DNA from: Hofstenia miamia
Taxonomy: Eukaryota; Xenacoelomorpha; Acoela
DNA: 24,930 nt
Assembly (NCBI GenBank): GCA_004352715.1
Contig: SCFE01000080.1
Coordinates: 1,370,842-1,395,771, forward strand
Reading direction: 5' to 3'
The translations under genes were made by a program, and so were the position numbers. Positions 1-10,620 of the stretch are shown in pieces. Position 1 is the first letter of the stretch; each line of letters begins with the position of its first letter. The notes below the pieces were generated by a model. It made no database searches, was not told where the DNA came from, and worked only from the letters and a program-made list of their open reading frames with translations.

Positions 1-1287
1 AGCAACTTGTCGCCCCGTGCTAATGAAAGCACTCCCGAATTGTCGCCGATCTTAAGCAATAATTATCATTTAAAATAATAAATAAATAAAAGATACAACG
101 GTAAGAGCGGTAGTTAAGAGTAGACAAAGTCTATTGAACATTCGCTACAGTGATCTCAGTTTATATACAAATGTTTAATGATCACCTGCCTTTGTTTACA
201 ATAATCAAATGTCCACGTAATTTAACAGGATCAAATTCTTTCCCCTCGCAAAATTAAATTTGAGCAACAATAAGCACCATCGAGGGGACGTCAAATTAGC
301 AATAGCAACCTGAGATCGAAAATAAACACTGACGTCAGAGTGACGTAGAAATACAAAATAAATGTTTAGAGAATAAAATCACCAAAAGTCCCCGAGCGAC
401 TCTACACTAGCATTGAGAACTACACTGAGTTAGGATAAGGAACACATAAGAACATTGTTGAGCTGAGGCTTGGAGCCAATTAATCAGCAATGGAAACACA
501 AGTGAGGTGATTCAGAGATCAGAGTTGGCCAGAGGCCATACTCAATTCACAGAGCAGAACTACAATGGCAGAGTACCTAAACAGTATCCAGTTACTTTAG
601 TTAATTGAAGATTAACAAAAACATATACAACATCAGAGTAAATAGCTAACATATATACATCCCTACCCACTTAGAACAAAGAACAATAATTTAAAAGAAT
701 AATTTAATCTATGTTAACACTTGGTAGCAGATGCTACACTTATCTCCAATATCAATTATTTAATACATGCAAATGAATGAATCAATAGTCAGCTAAACAG
801 AGAAAAACTCCTATTCATAGACCTAACCTAAATGCAGGTTCATGGCTTGGAGCAAGGACCTTCAAATTGCTCCCAATGTGTGCCAAAGCCACTACTACTG
901 CATTTACCTTTAGCATGACATGATTTATAGTGTAGAATCACAGGCTGCAATAGTAATTACACTAGAAAACTAATTGTCTCTGCAGAAGGTTTTATTTAGT
1001 GGCCATACAAAGGCAGCCCTGATTCCAGTAAAGAAAGAACTTATAAAATTTAACATCAGTAATTCATCCAAGTAAGTAGTTACTTTAGGTAAAATCCAAG
1101 ATGACCCATTCATATGGTTTCCAGCCAAAGCTAATTTGCTATTTTATTTCTTAATTGCATTTACAAAAATAATGATGATAAATAAACTTAAATTGTTTTT
1201 AATCAATAAATAATAATTTGATCTTAATACTGACTAATCCTTTGATCTTCTTTTCTTTAGCAGCATTATTCTTTGGATTATGCTACA
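1..1287 (-). repeat. Left (3') LTR of the Gypsy-like element, partial
   Basis: The start matches 6186 onward: AACTTGTCGCCCC against CTATTTGTTGCCCC, then shared TCTTAAGCA. Further matches are CCGAGCGACTCTACA (393) with CCTGAGTGACTCTACA (6646), the stretch near 800-850 with 8870-8900, and 1127-1287 with 9592-9748 (shared ACAAAAATAATGATGAT and the CATTATTCTTTGGATTATGCTACA terminus). The first 398 bases hold 17 CpGs; the rest holds none. The true outer end probably lies just before the window. No protein-coding content is visible. Confidence 0.72.
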
Positions 1288-2066
1288 GAATTTCTCAAAG
1301 CATTCCATTGCTTTCTTATTCTTCCAAGGAAATGGCAAGGAGCATGTGTGAAGGAGCCAATTCTTAATCTTCCAGGAGGCTGGGCAGATGGAGTGTTCAT
1401 ATGTACACTTTCTGGCTAAGTGCTCAGGTGTTCCTGTCAAGAGGCAACTGGAGTTGGAGATCACACATAAAGAAAATTGACAGAACCCACACAGCTCCAC
1501 ATGACTGAATAGGTGGCACAAACTTTTCTGAAAACAATCTCTCAGAATAGTTTTGCAGGTCTTGGGATGTATAGGAAATTCGTAGCTCCATAAGGAGTCT
1601 CTCAACAGACTGGGAGTATTGTGATGTAGGGCTGCAGATGTTAACAGTGGGCCAAACAGATTCAGGGATTTTATCTGCTTTAAGACTAGTCCAAATTTCA
1701 TTAATCTCAGCAAGCATGGCTGTGCTTTGTGATAAGGCAAAGCTGATGTGGATATCTGTGACTAGATTGAGGCCAGGCAAACTAGGTTTAATTGACTTGA
1801 GGGTCTGAGCATGTACAGTGGCATTGATGATAAGCCTCTTGTCAACTGCAAGGTGGTGAGTCAGGATCTTTTTGAATAGTAGGAGATCTGTATAGATTAG
1901 CTTCATAATCAAGAAGATGTTGGACAGGTGGGCAATAGTAGCTTGTGTACAAAATGATGAAATTCTCCATCCTAAAGAGGAGGTTTTTGACCTGCTCAGG
2001 GATCTTGTCCTGATATTCCTCTTTTAAAAACATTGTGACGTGATGTGTTTGACTTTGGCAAGCCAA
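1234..2066 (-). pseudogene. Unrecognised reading-frame remains 3' of the integrase
   Basis: Three overlapping minus-strand frames (2066-1842, 1912-1424, 1740-1234) together read like one decayed protein of about 250 residues shifting between frames. One stretch includes LKSIKPSLPGLNLVTDIHIS. Near its end a CGFC and a later HLARKC have a spacing that loosely recalls a zinc knuckle. The last codons run across the LTR boundary at 1287. Its place, downstream of integrase and before the 3' LTR, is where some Gypsy elements carry a third reading frame. I see no signal peptide or membrane anchor and do not recognise the family. It could also be a displaced gag fragment or part of a nested insertion. 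Confidence 0.4.
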
Positions 2067-3219
2067 TATGTTATTTTGATCTTTTCCAAGATCTTGGGCT
2101 GACTGACCTCACTGATTCAAAAAAAGTAGATGATGAGCTGGCACAAATGTGTGAGGTTAAAATCCTTGTCAAACATGGAATGAACAGTGCTCTGCAAATA
2201 GGGTCTCCTAAGTCTGCCATGCAACTTTGAATCTTAACATATTATTCTATTGATTTTAGGCCTATGGTCAGCATTGATAATAAAGGGGATAACATCCACT
2301 GAACAAGTTAGGGACTTAGTGTTGAAGGTCCATTGCAATTTGTTCTTTGTCTCCTCAGACAAATTATCATGAACAAAACTAACAGCTTTAGTAGTGGCTA
2401 TAAAGTTTGAGTGTAAGATCTCATCTCCTACCTTAGAAGTCTTTCACTGCCATTCTTCTGTCTTCTTTGACCTAATGCTAGTGGAGGCATGTGACAAAGA
2501 GCCAGGTCTAGATGAGGTTTTTGAGTAACTTCCAGACAGTTGGGTATTAGCACTAATGTTAGCAAAAGGCACTCCTAACTTACTTGACTCCTCAGGTTCC
2601 TGAGGGGCTATTTTTTGCCCCAAGTAGTCATCTGAGGTTTGCTCCCATCAAGTGATTTGTCACCCCAAGTAGTTGTGGGAAGAATTGTGCTTCCAAGGGG
2701 CTATTTGTCACCCCAAGTAGTGGTGATGTCTGCTCTCAGAGTCCTCTGCAGGCATCCTCCCTTGCTTCCATGATGTGCTCTCCTCTGCTCAGTATGGGGA
2801 CACATCTTGCAGGTTGAGTCTTTGTTGCACTCTTCTTCTTGTGGGTTGTTGGTTTTCCATTTGCTTCATCTATTCAACTTGGTTACTAAACATAGACATT
2901 AAATTAAGTTCCCAATCTTGGGTATTTAAATAGTCTAAATACTCTTGGTCCCTAACTCTACATCTATGCAAAATATGAGTAGCAGTAATGTTGCTACTAT
3001 TACCAAGGTTATTATCATACTCAACATCAGTGAGATTGTCTTCCTCACACTCAGTGAGGTTATCATAAGTCTCAAATTCACTTACTCCATCATCAACAAG
3101 TGAAAATTCTTTGTTAGGGTCAATGACAACATTATCAATATCCTTAATGGTTCTCTTGAGTTGTTGAAAGTGGGCAACTCTCCCATTATTTAATAAGTAC
3201 TTATGGTGATCTAATACTT
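2067..3219. other. Element interior without recognisable gene; CACCCCAAGTAGT repeats
   Basis: This is the stretch between the integrase remains and the unrecognised 3' frame. No frame longer than about 60 codons has recognisable content. The only clear structure is a set of three related copies of TTTGTCACCCCAAGTAGT between about 2610 and 2722, the first degraded, spaced roughly 50-60 bases apart. A similar CTATTTGTTGCCCC motif occurs at the start of the right LTR (6186), which hints that the motif belongs to the element's regulatory or LTR-proximal sequence. Confidence 0.45.
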
Positions 3220-4280
3220 TGATTATAGTGAACAGACCTTACCAATTAGTGGCAAGCTTTCACACCTGATTGGCATCAGTAATTTGGCAAGGAAAGTAGA
3301 TGAAGACTTTGTTGCCTTGTTTATGTGGCTCCTGCAGATAGTAAGGTGCACTTCCTGAAGTTCATGTAACATGTGATTTACAAAATTGTCCAAAGTAGGT
3401 TCATTGTAATCAGGAAACATAATAGAGAGGGGTGTGCTGGCTTCACGACCAAACATTGCCTTAAAGGGTGCTAACATTTGTTGTAGAGTGAACCACAGTA
3501 TTGCAAAAATACTCCACTGCCTCAATAACTTGTTTTCAATTTCGACCTGCTGCTTGGGATAGGGCAACTCAGATTAGCTTAATAACTGTATGGTTAAGTC
3601 TTTCCACAACACCACAAATTCATGGAGGATTTCAAGTTTTTTTTGTAGGGGTCTCCATGAGATGGTTGTTGAACTGGGGAAAGCAATTGGAGATTAAGCA
3701 CTCCATCAGCCCAAGCTTAAGGACCCATTCTTATAGAACTTTCTCTCCAATGAACTCAGTAGTGGTACTGTCAAGGGGGATGAGTCAGGCATACTTAGTG
3801 AAGTGATCAATGAGCACTAGAAGGTACTGGTACCCCTGTCATTGTGGGAGAGCTTCTTGATGTCCATATGAACAACCTTGTTGGTATGTTCTGCAAATTG
3901 GCTGTGTAGCTCAAGCTCAGCTCATTGTTCCAGAAAATGTCTGGTTCCTTGAAATAGGCACATAGTACATTTGTTGATTACATCCTGGACAGTGGCTCTA
4001 ATGCTGATTGTAATGTACCTTGCATTAAATGTATACTATGTCTGAATAATGCCTAAATGGCAAATGTATCTTGTGAATGAGGTCCCTCTGGAAATACTCA
4101 GGGACTGCTAACCTGCTGTTCTAACTCTGGCATAGAGTAAGCCAGCATCTGTTTGCTTCCAATTATACCTCTGGAAGTAATGATTAGCAACTGGGCTAAG
4201 AATATAGTTGGCATTCTTTAACTTGGCAATAATCTTGCTTAGCACCTTGTCATGATGCTGGCTGGTGTTGTTGAGTTTCT
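3200..4280 (-). pseudogene. Gypsy-type integrase relic
   Basis: Read on the minus strand from 4280 downward, broken frames show an N-terminal zinc-binding part (YICHLGI and later INKCTMCL, near 4070-3960), then a core with HMDIKKLSHNDRG near 3870-3835, then GVVERLNHT near 3620-3590. The last matches the G-x-VER-N-T motif that holds the catalytic glutamate of retroviral-type integrases. The C-terminal part reads PFKAMFGREASTPLSIMF (about 3460-3410), the usual post-core GREP-like motif. Several stops and frameshifts separate these blocks, and the second catalytic aspartate region is poorly preserved. In an intact element this enzyme would insert the cDNA into the host chromosome. Confidence 0.8.
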
Positions 4281-4283
4281 GCT

Positions 4284-4900
4284 TCAGTAATTTCTTCCTT
4301 CACAAGGATTGGAAGAATAGCATTTCAATTGGCAGTCTGCACTGATCTCAGGAAGGTGCTCATAGTTGTTGAGAGGGATGGACCCAAAAGGTGTCTTCTC
4401 TCCTGGTGGTTTTCTAAGATCACACTCATAACTGGGGAGAGTGGTCCAGTAATCTGCATTGATGTGAAGTCTCCCTGGACAATGCTGAATCATAAAAGTG
4501 AAGTCATTTAAATATTCACTCCAACAGGTGACTATGTTGAATTTGTCCCCAGAGAATTTCTTTAACCAAGCTAGCAAGGAATTACTGGTCCACACAGAGA
4601 AGTGATGGCTGGGTATGAAAAAGTGAAACTTCTTCAAGCTTTCCACCAATCCTAGCATCTCAGACTTTGTGGCACAGTAGTTCTGTTCAGCATTCCTAAG
4701 TTTTCAACTAAAATACTGGATCAGGCATTCTCTGCCATTGATGACTTGACTGAGGACCCCACTAATCACAACTGAGCTGCTGTCACAGTCAACAATAAAT
4801 TCTTTCAAATAATCTGGAGTGTTAAGAATAGGGATTTTCCTGAGTTCTGACTTGACAGCATCAAGCTCCTCTTACTTGCTGCTTCATCTCAGTTCACAAT
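4284..4900 (-). pseudogene. Gypsy-type RT C-terminal end and RNase H relic
   Basis: On the minus strand near 4860-4790 the sequence reads KSELRKIPILNTPDYLKEF then IVDCDSSSVVISGVLSQ. This is the junction of the reverse transcriptase connection and the RNase H start typical of Ty3/Gypsy (first acidic residue in DCDSS). It continues with LRNAEQNYCATKSE and ends in CPGRLHINADYWTTLPS. The usual TDH motif reads TSN here, so one catalytic acid is lost. An in-frame TGA lies just before KLRNAE, at a position that is normally arginine, consistent with CGA to TGA decay. The polymerase part of the enzyme is absent upstream. Confidence 0.82.
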
Positions 4901-4959
4901 TAGTCAAGGTGTTCTTCACAAATGAGACAAATTGGTTTGCTCAGCAAGAGCAGCTCAGA

Positions 4960-5199
4960 GCTGTTCAACCTCAGAGGGTTGGGGCTCTGGAGAAGGTGGT
5001 GACTGGGGGCAACTTTGAAAGGGACCAAAGACAAAGGATGAAAAGTCACAGATGATGACTGGTTAACATTAGTAGAAGAAGATAAATCAAGTAATGAATT
5101 AAATCCAACAGGAGGGGCAACATTTGGGTTGCCAGCACTCACACTGGGGAAACCCTGAGTGGGAGTCCCATTATGAGAGAAACTAGAAAAATCCATCAA
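4960..5199 (-). pseudogene. Gag-like low-complexity fragment
   Basis: A minus-strand frame of about 80 residues rich in Ser, Pro and Asn begins MMDFSSFSHNGTPTQGFPSV and continues with SLLDLSSSTNVNQSSSVTF. It sits directly 5' of the RNase H remains, where protease and polymerase domains should be, so an internal deletion probably fused gag-like sequence to the end of pol. The assignment to gag rests only on composition and position. Confidence 0.35.
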
Positions 5200-6179
5200 A
5201 ACTATTAGAAAAATGTATGAAAATTACAGAGAAGCAATTCAAACAACTCAAGAGTGAAACTCCAACTGGGTTCAGAGGAACAAAAACTGGTAACAGTAAA
5301 CAGCACAGTGTAGGGTACAGTATTAAATCCAAATTCTAGAAGAATGAGAACAAAAAAGTAACAACCAATACAAGCAAAATAACATCAAAGCTCAGTGACT
5401 GCTTCAGAGTATGGAATTGCAGTGCAAAATAACATAAGAGGTAAGGTTATGCATTAGTTGGTAGTGAAGGCAATTCACAGCCAGGGGAAACAACTATCCC
5501 AGCTGGCTCACACCAAAGAGAAAGAACAAAACCAAGTATGATATAGAAACAGTAACAGCTTAGCACTATGTTACAATCACCAGGCAGAGTTGGGGGACCA
5601 CCTTGGTAACTTCAACAGAATAGAGTAGAGAGTTCAACTGACACCCTAATTTGTCCAGCATCATGTCAGGGTCACCATGTAGACTCATGAGTAAGCTCAG
5701 CCTGCTCCAGCAGTACTGAGAAACTCAAGAGTTAATATTGAAGGTTGCAGAGAGTTACCATTGCAGAGAGTGACCCACATTCTATCAAAAGGAAGTACAT
5801 TGGTGGTTCACTGATTTCCATAGAGAAAAACAGAAACTATCACTGAGAATATATTTCCAGCAGTGACCAATTCACATGGCATCATGCCAAAGCCATCTCC
5901 ATGAAGCCATCCTCACTCACCAAGGTGCTAATTGTGTGTTTCAAGTATTAAGTTCTAGCTCAATAAACAATTTAGCTCAGAGTTCTATTATCTCAGCTCA
6001 TGTAGTTAAATAATAAAACAAAAGGCACATAATTACTGTGCATTCATGTTTGCCAACAGCATAGTATATTTGCAGTGTGTTGTTGTTAAGTGCATGTACA
6101 AAGTGAAATGATCAAATAAAAAGTTCTTATTCCCTACACTTACATGTAGCAGTAACCTAAAGCAACCACAATTTGGGCT
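5200..6179 (-). other. Leader or 5' interior of the Gypsy-like element, no gene seen
   Basis: No reading frame of note on either strand. It lies between the gag-like fragment and the right LTR, the place of the 5' untranslated leader and gag start. On the minus strand the LTR seems to end in CTTAATGGTGACA, near 6180, so a primer binding site would be expected just below that position. I could not match it to a specific tRNA. Confidence 0.4.
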
Positions 6180-9100
6180 GTCACCATTAAGGAGCTATTT
6201 GTTGCCCCAGACCCAGTGCAGTTTCCTCCCAAGTTGTCACCAGGTCTTAAGCAGAAATTATCAAACTAAAATTCATGATGAAATCTAAAAAGGGTTAGAA
6301 TATAAATAAATTGAAGAAGACCAAACATGATTGGAGTAAGACAAATTATATTTGCAACAAGTTGCTCAGGTATTTATTACAAATGTTATAAATTATTACC
6401 TGCTTAATGTTTCCAACTTGTGTATGAGTTCACTCACAAAATTAAATGAGCAATCACATGTCAGTTTAGATAAAGAGGACAAATAATAATTTGATCAAAT
6501 AACTGCACTCAAAAGAATAGACAAATGGATTTAACAGAAATTGATACAAATGGATAGTAACAAATCACAAAATCATGATGTTACAGTGATGTAACTCTAA
6601 TTTCTGAGTGCCTGAATAACTAGATGAATAAAATCAAAAAAGAGGACCTGAGTGACTCTACATTTGTAATAGCAATTCCAGTGTAACCAAACATAGAACA
6701 GTTTAACCATTAACTCTAATTTAACACTTAATCCATTAGTAGTAATGTAATATTTAATTAACATTTAGCTACACCTCCATTTCAATTAATTAAATTATAA
6801 GTAATGAATAATCTTCTTCAGCATTATCAACTTTGATCTGCAACTTGGCCACCACCAGGGCCACATATAATATTTAGCTAAGTTGCATTGGCATAATATC
6901 AGTGAATTAAGTAAAGTTAAGTTTAACAAATCACTAGTAAAACTTTATTGATACCAATATTTGTTACAATTCAATTTTTCATTATAACAATATCTGGTAT
7001 TCATTACAAAAGTAAAATCACATGCAGGTCTCTTTTTAATTACAATTCCCTTAATCAATTCAAATTTAAATTTCTGTTTGGCTTGTTTTAATCAAAAGCC
7101 ACTAATTGACTTTTAGCTTAACTTATTTTTTGCTGTACCTTTTTTCTGACCTGTACTTATAAAAATTTATTGGCAATAGATGCTTTACAAATAAAATCAC
7201 TAAATAATATTTCTATCTAAATTAACACTGCAATTTATTGTGGTCAGAAAGAGTGGCTTCACATTTGCACTCCTCTACCTAAGTGAAGTTAACAAGAATG
7301 TCTTTACACTTACATTCTGTCACAATAAAGTATGATAGTGTAACTGAACCTTGATTCTAGTTTTATATCTAAGCAAAACACTAGGGAGAGATGTAAAACT
7401 CATACAAAAGCAATTAAGCATAGGCATAAATATTAGATAAACTATATGCAACAGAATTGTGTAACTTGCAGCAAGTGAAATACCAAATAAGTTTTCAGGA
7501 ACACCTAAAATTAAACTATTCAATTCCCATACAAAAAAATGTCAAAAGGTTAAAGTAGCAAATTTCAAGTGAATTGAAAGCTATTTTATAAACAACTTCA
7601 AAGTAATATTTCCTTGCTTATTTTTTTCTTTCCACTTCTCATCATAAGTTTTGGGATAGACATAAACTCATATTGTCCTTGACTATGCATCAAACAATTC
7701 ACAGCTTAATATCATTTTTTGAAATTCTTAGTTGATGCATAACTAATTTAACAAATAATTAATATTTAGGCAACTCAAACTTTTTGCCAGATATTATATG
7801 AATTTCAGAAGAACAATACATAATCTTTGAGGAAGGATGGTTATACATATGCCTCTAAAGAAGAAGTGTTATAATAGACAAAGAATGTCTTAACCAAATG
7901 TGAAGTAATTCTCAAGCATACTTAGCTAGAAGACTATTCCTAGATAGATTAGAAATCAATGAAAGCAGCTGATTATTATTGTTTATAATTAAAGAAAATC
8001 TTGAGAAAGAATGATTTTTATAGTTTTAAATAGGAAAAACTCAAATACGTGTAAATAAGGGGCAGAGTAGGTATAGGGAATAATAATAAGCTTAAGGCTT
8101 ACTGCTAAACCATAGTATCTTGTTACTTCAACCCATAACTAATTCTCATTAAGCTACATTTTATTAAAGTTTGCACTGCTAGACACATGTTAAATTAAAT
8201 CTATTTCAATTTTCATTTCAAATTTTTCTTGAAATTCAAAATCTACACTAATAACACTATGTTATTTATTACTAATGTTATTGTAACATCCTCTACCAGG
8301 CATTATTACTGTTTATCCTTTCTTACTATATAACATTAGTTGTATCTTTGCAGGTAGGGATTTACTAACTAGATACTGTTTAGCTTTTGTTTACTTCTGT
8401 TAACATAACATAACTAGATTTAACTATTCACTATTTAGGTGACAAAGCCATCCAGCATTTACTCCAGTGAGTGATAATGGGCATCTATCCAAAGCTGATC
8501 TCCACATCCAGTTTCACCAGTACATTGATGATCCATTTGGTTGAGTTCCACCTCTCAGCTCAGCAAAATAACTTATGTGTACCCTATCCTAGCTCAGTGT
8601 ATACTCAAGACAAGACACAATTTGACTTAAACTCTATTTTGTAAAAGTGTTTCATGAATGTGCAACTGGACTTGTTACTAGCTGCTTAATTAATATTACA
8701 TGTAGCTTCCTAACCTACATTTATTCATTAGTACATGCTCAGTCACTTTATCAGTCATTTTATAGTCACTCATTTGGATTGGAAATAGTAATAATATATT
8801 ACCTAGGTTTCAGTCATCCAACTGTATTTTGAAATCATTTATTTTAATACATGTACTGAATGATTGCTAGTTAGCTAAAAGAGAGAAAAACCCCTATACC
8901 TAACTTAAGTGCACTTTGTAGTCTGGCACCAAGACCCTTGAATCATTCTCTATGATGGATCCAGACAACTACTAAACACCACTTGATTAGCTCAACATTG
9001 TATTAAATAATCAAACTGTTATAGTTGAAACAAAATAAGAATTCTGAATAAAATTCTTTATCAATTGCTTACTGTATTTAATTCCTATTTATAGTAATTC

Positions 9101-9748
9101 CAGAAAAGTAGCAGTTGATTTCAAATTTAAACTTTCTTCTGCCAAGATGGCAGCTAAAAATAATGGAAGCGATTTCGTCCCCTCGTTTTGCCAAAAGTGT
9201 TTTTATTGACTGATACTAATCTTTCATTTTTGACACATATTGTTTCTTAGTTGCATAATACAAATAAATCTAAATTAATCTGATTGATCTAAATACAATA
9301 TTTCACTTGACATTTGCAGCTTATTTTTGGTTTTATTTGGATGAAGCTACACTACTGCATTTACAGTTTAGCTTGACATTTGTTAATAAGTTGCAAACCA
9401 AGTTAAATCTAAGAATAAGATTTCGAAAGAATTTACTTCAATGGTTTCGAAATTGATTTCAGCTCTATTTATACTCTAATTCAAAAAGTACCCTTTGTTT
9501 GAAATTTGAATTTAATTCGTCTGCCAAAATGGCTAAAAATAATGGAAGCGACTTCGCCCACTTTGTTTACTCAAATTATTTGACGACAAGTACTAATTTG
9601 CTATTTTGTTTCTTAGTTGCATTTACAAAAATAATGATGATAATTAAACTTAAATTGTTTTCAATTAATAAATCATAATTCGATCTTAATACTGACTAAT
9701 CATCTGATCTTCTCTTCTTAGAAGCATTATTCTTTGGATTATGCTACA
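6180..9748 (-). repeat. Right (5') LTR, enlarged and internally rearranged
   Basis: The outer parts match the left LTR (6186-6680 against 1-410; 8860-9000 and 9592-9748 against 790-960 and 1127-1287). The copy is about 3.6 kb against about 1.3 kb on the left. Roughly 6800-8640 has no clear partner in the left copy and no recognisable gene; it may be a nested insertion here or a deletion there. Short open frames at 7320-7523 and 8647-8832 are AT-rich and match nothing I know. The plus-strand terminus TGCTACA is shared exactly with the left copy. Confidence 0.65.
9120..9700. repeat. Two diverged tandem copies of a ~370-380 base unit inside the right LTR
   Basis: AAAAATAATGGAAGC occurs at 9156 and 9535, and TGTTTCTTAGTTGCAT at 9241 and 9607, in the same order, so the unit is duplicated with an offset of about 366-379 bases. 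The first copy contains CAAGATGGCAGC (9143), which resembles a YY1-type site; the second has CAAAATGGC. CpGs reappear here (from 9170) after the CpG-free tract. The left LTR has only the second-copy version next to its terminus. Confidence 0.6.
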
Positions 9749-10417
9749 GTGACATAGATGACTTCCCACAGAATTTTGGGCAACATACAGGGTATTTATA
9801 GAAGTTTTTTTATCACCCATTCACATTTAGTGAGTTTTAAAGTACTCCAAATTTGGGTTTTTTTATCCATATTGCTTAAATAGTCATAGGAAATTTTCAA
9901 TTAGGTCCTCTGATGTAACAAAATGTTAAGTTGAGTGCTGGATATTTTGAAAATATTTAATTTTTGAACCCTGGTCGCCTACAATAGGAACTCTTCTATT
10001 GATTATTCAGCAATATAGTAGCATTCTGACAGTTTTTAATTTTGGGTGAAAATCCCNNNNNNNNNNNNNNNNCTCTTCTTAGAAGCATTATTCTTTGGAT
10101 TATGCTACAGTGACATAGATGACTTCCCACAGAATTTTGGGCAACATACAGGGTATTTATAGAAGTTTTTTTATCACCCATTCACATTTAGTGAGTTTTA
10201 AAGTACTCCAAATTTGGGTTTTTTTATCCATATTGCTTAAATAGTCATAGGAAATTTTCAATTAGGTCCTCTGATGTAACAAAATGTTAAGTTGAGTGCT
10301 GGATATTTTGAAAATATTTAATTTTTGAACCCTGGTCGCCTACAATAGGAACTCTTCTATTGATTATTCAGCAATATAGTAGCATTCTGACAGTTTTTAA
10401 TTTTGGGTGAAAATCCC
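9712..10417. repeat. 345-base direct duplication around a 16-N gap
   Basis: Bases 9712-10056 and 10073-10417 read identically by eye at a constant offset of 361, starting CTCTTCTTAGAAGCATTATT and ending GGGTGAAAATCCC. The gap (10057-10072) sits exactly between them. Perfect identity among otherwise diverged repeats, with the gap at the junction, is the signature of two contig ends overlapping without being merged. The second copy therefore appears to carry an LTR terminus and then host flank, but should be treated as one locus. Confidence 0.88.
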
Positions 10418-10429
10418 CATTCTAAGTAG

Positions 10430-10467
10430 CCAATTAAATTCCGTATAATTTCTTTAAATTTGATTGG
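10430..10467 (+). promoter_or_regulatory. Possible CCAAT boxes upstream of the Rb-family start
   Basis: CCAAT lies at 10430-10434 and its reverse, ATTGG, at 10463-10467, about 60 and 30 bases before the ATG at 10495. NF-Y boxes are common in cell-cycle promoters, but these sit very close to the start codon and the region is AT-rich, so chance occurrence is likely. No TATA box or E2F-type TTTSGCGC site is evident here. Confidence 0.2.
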
Positions 10468-10494
10468 ACAGTTTTTAAACTGACAAAGAAATTA

Positions 10495-10620
10495 ATGGTG
10501 GCAGACGACATCGTTTCGCAAAAGTTTTTCAGTATTTTCGATGCTTTAGCTATTGGAAACAATATAAAAAATCAAATTTTACAAGCCTATGTTCGCATTA
10601 ATGACAGCTTTAGCTTAGAG
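10495..10620 (+). CDS. Rb-family exon 1 (42 codons, contains the start)
   Basis: ATG at 10495 begins [20 protein letters not shown] and the exon ends [13 protein letters not shown]. The end lines up with the AW-SY--I---Y-LEG stretch of p107/p130. I chose this start because it is the first ATG in frame and gives an N-terminus of plausible length; human paralogues have longer leaders. The donor GAG|GTTCCT is weak. Intron 1 (10621-10662, ending AATTTAG) is only 42 bases and contains an in-frame stop, so it must be spliced. Confidence 0.85.

Larger units (their letters stand above)
1..9748 (-). mobile_element. Degraded Ty3/Gypsy-like LTR retrotransposon, left end cut by window
   Basis: Two diverged direct copies of one sequence bound an internal region of about 4.9 kb (1288-6179) that holds integrase and RNase H remains, all on the minus strand. 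The order along the minus strand is gag-like, RNase H, integrase, which is the Ty3/Gypsy order. Both repeat copies end on the plus strand in GGATTATGCTACA (at 1287 and 9748), so on the element's own strand the LTR starts with TG. Most of the reverse transcriptase is missing, and every domain has stops or frameshifts, so the copy is dead. It ends about 0.75 kb upstream of the Rb-family start codon, or about 0.4 kb if the duplication at 9712-10417 is an assembly error. Confidence 0.8.

Noticed and set aside
1234-2066. Calling this frame an envelope gene
   Set aside because: No signal peptide, cleavage site or membrane anchor can be seen; position alone is not enough.
7320-8832. Short frames at 7320-7523 and 8647-8832 as genes
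   Set aside because: Hydrophobic AT-rich translations with no motif, inside LTR-derived sequence.
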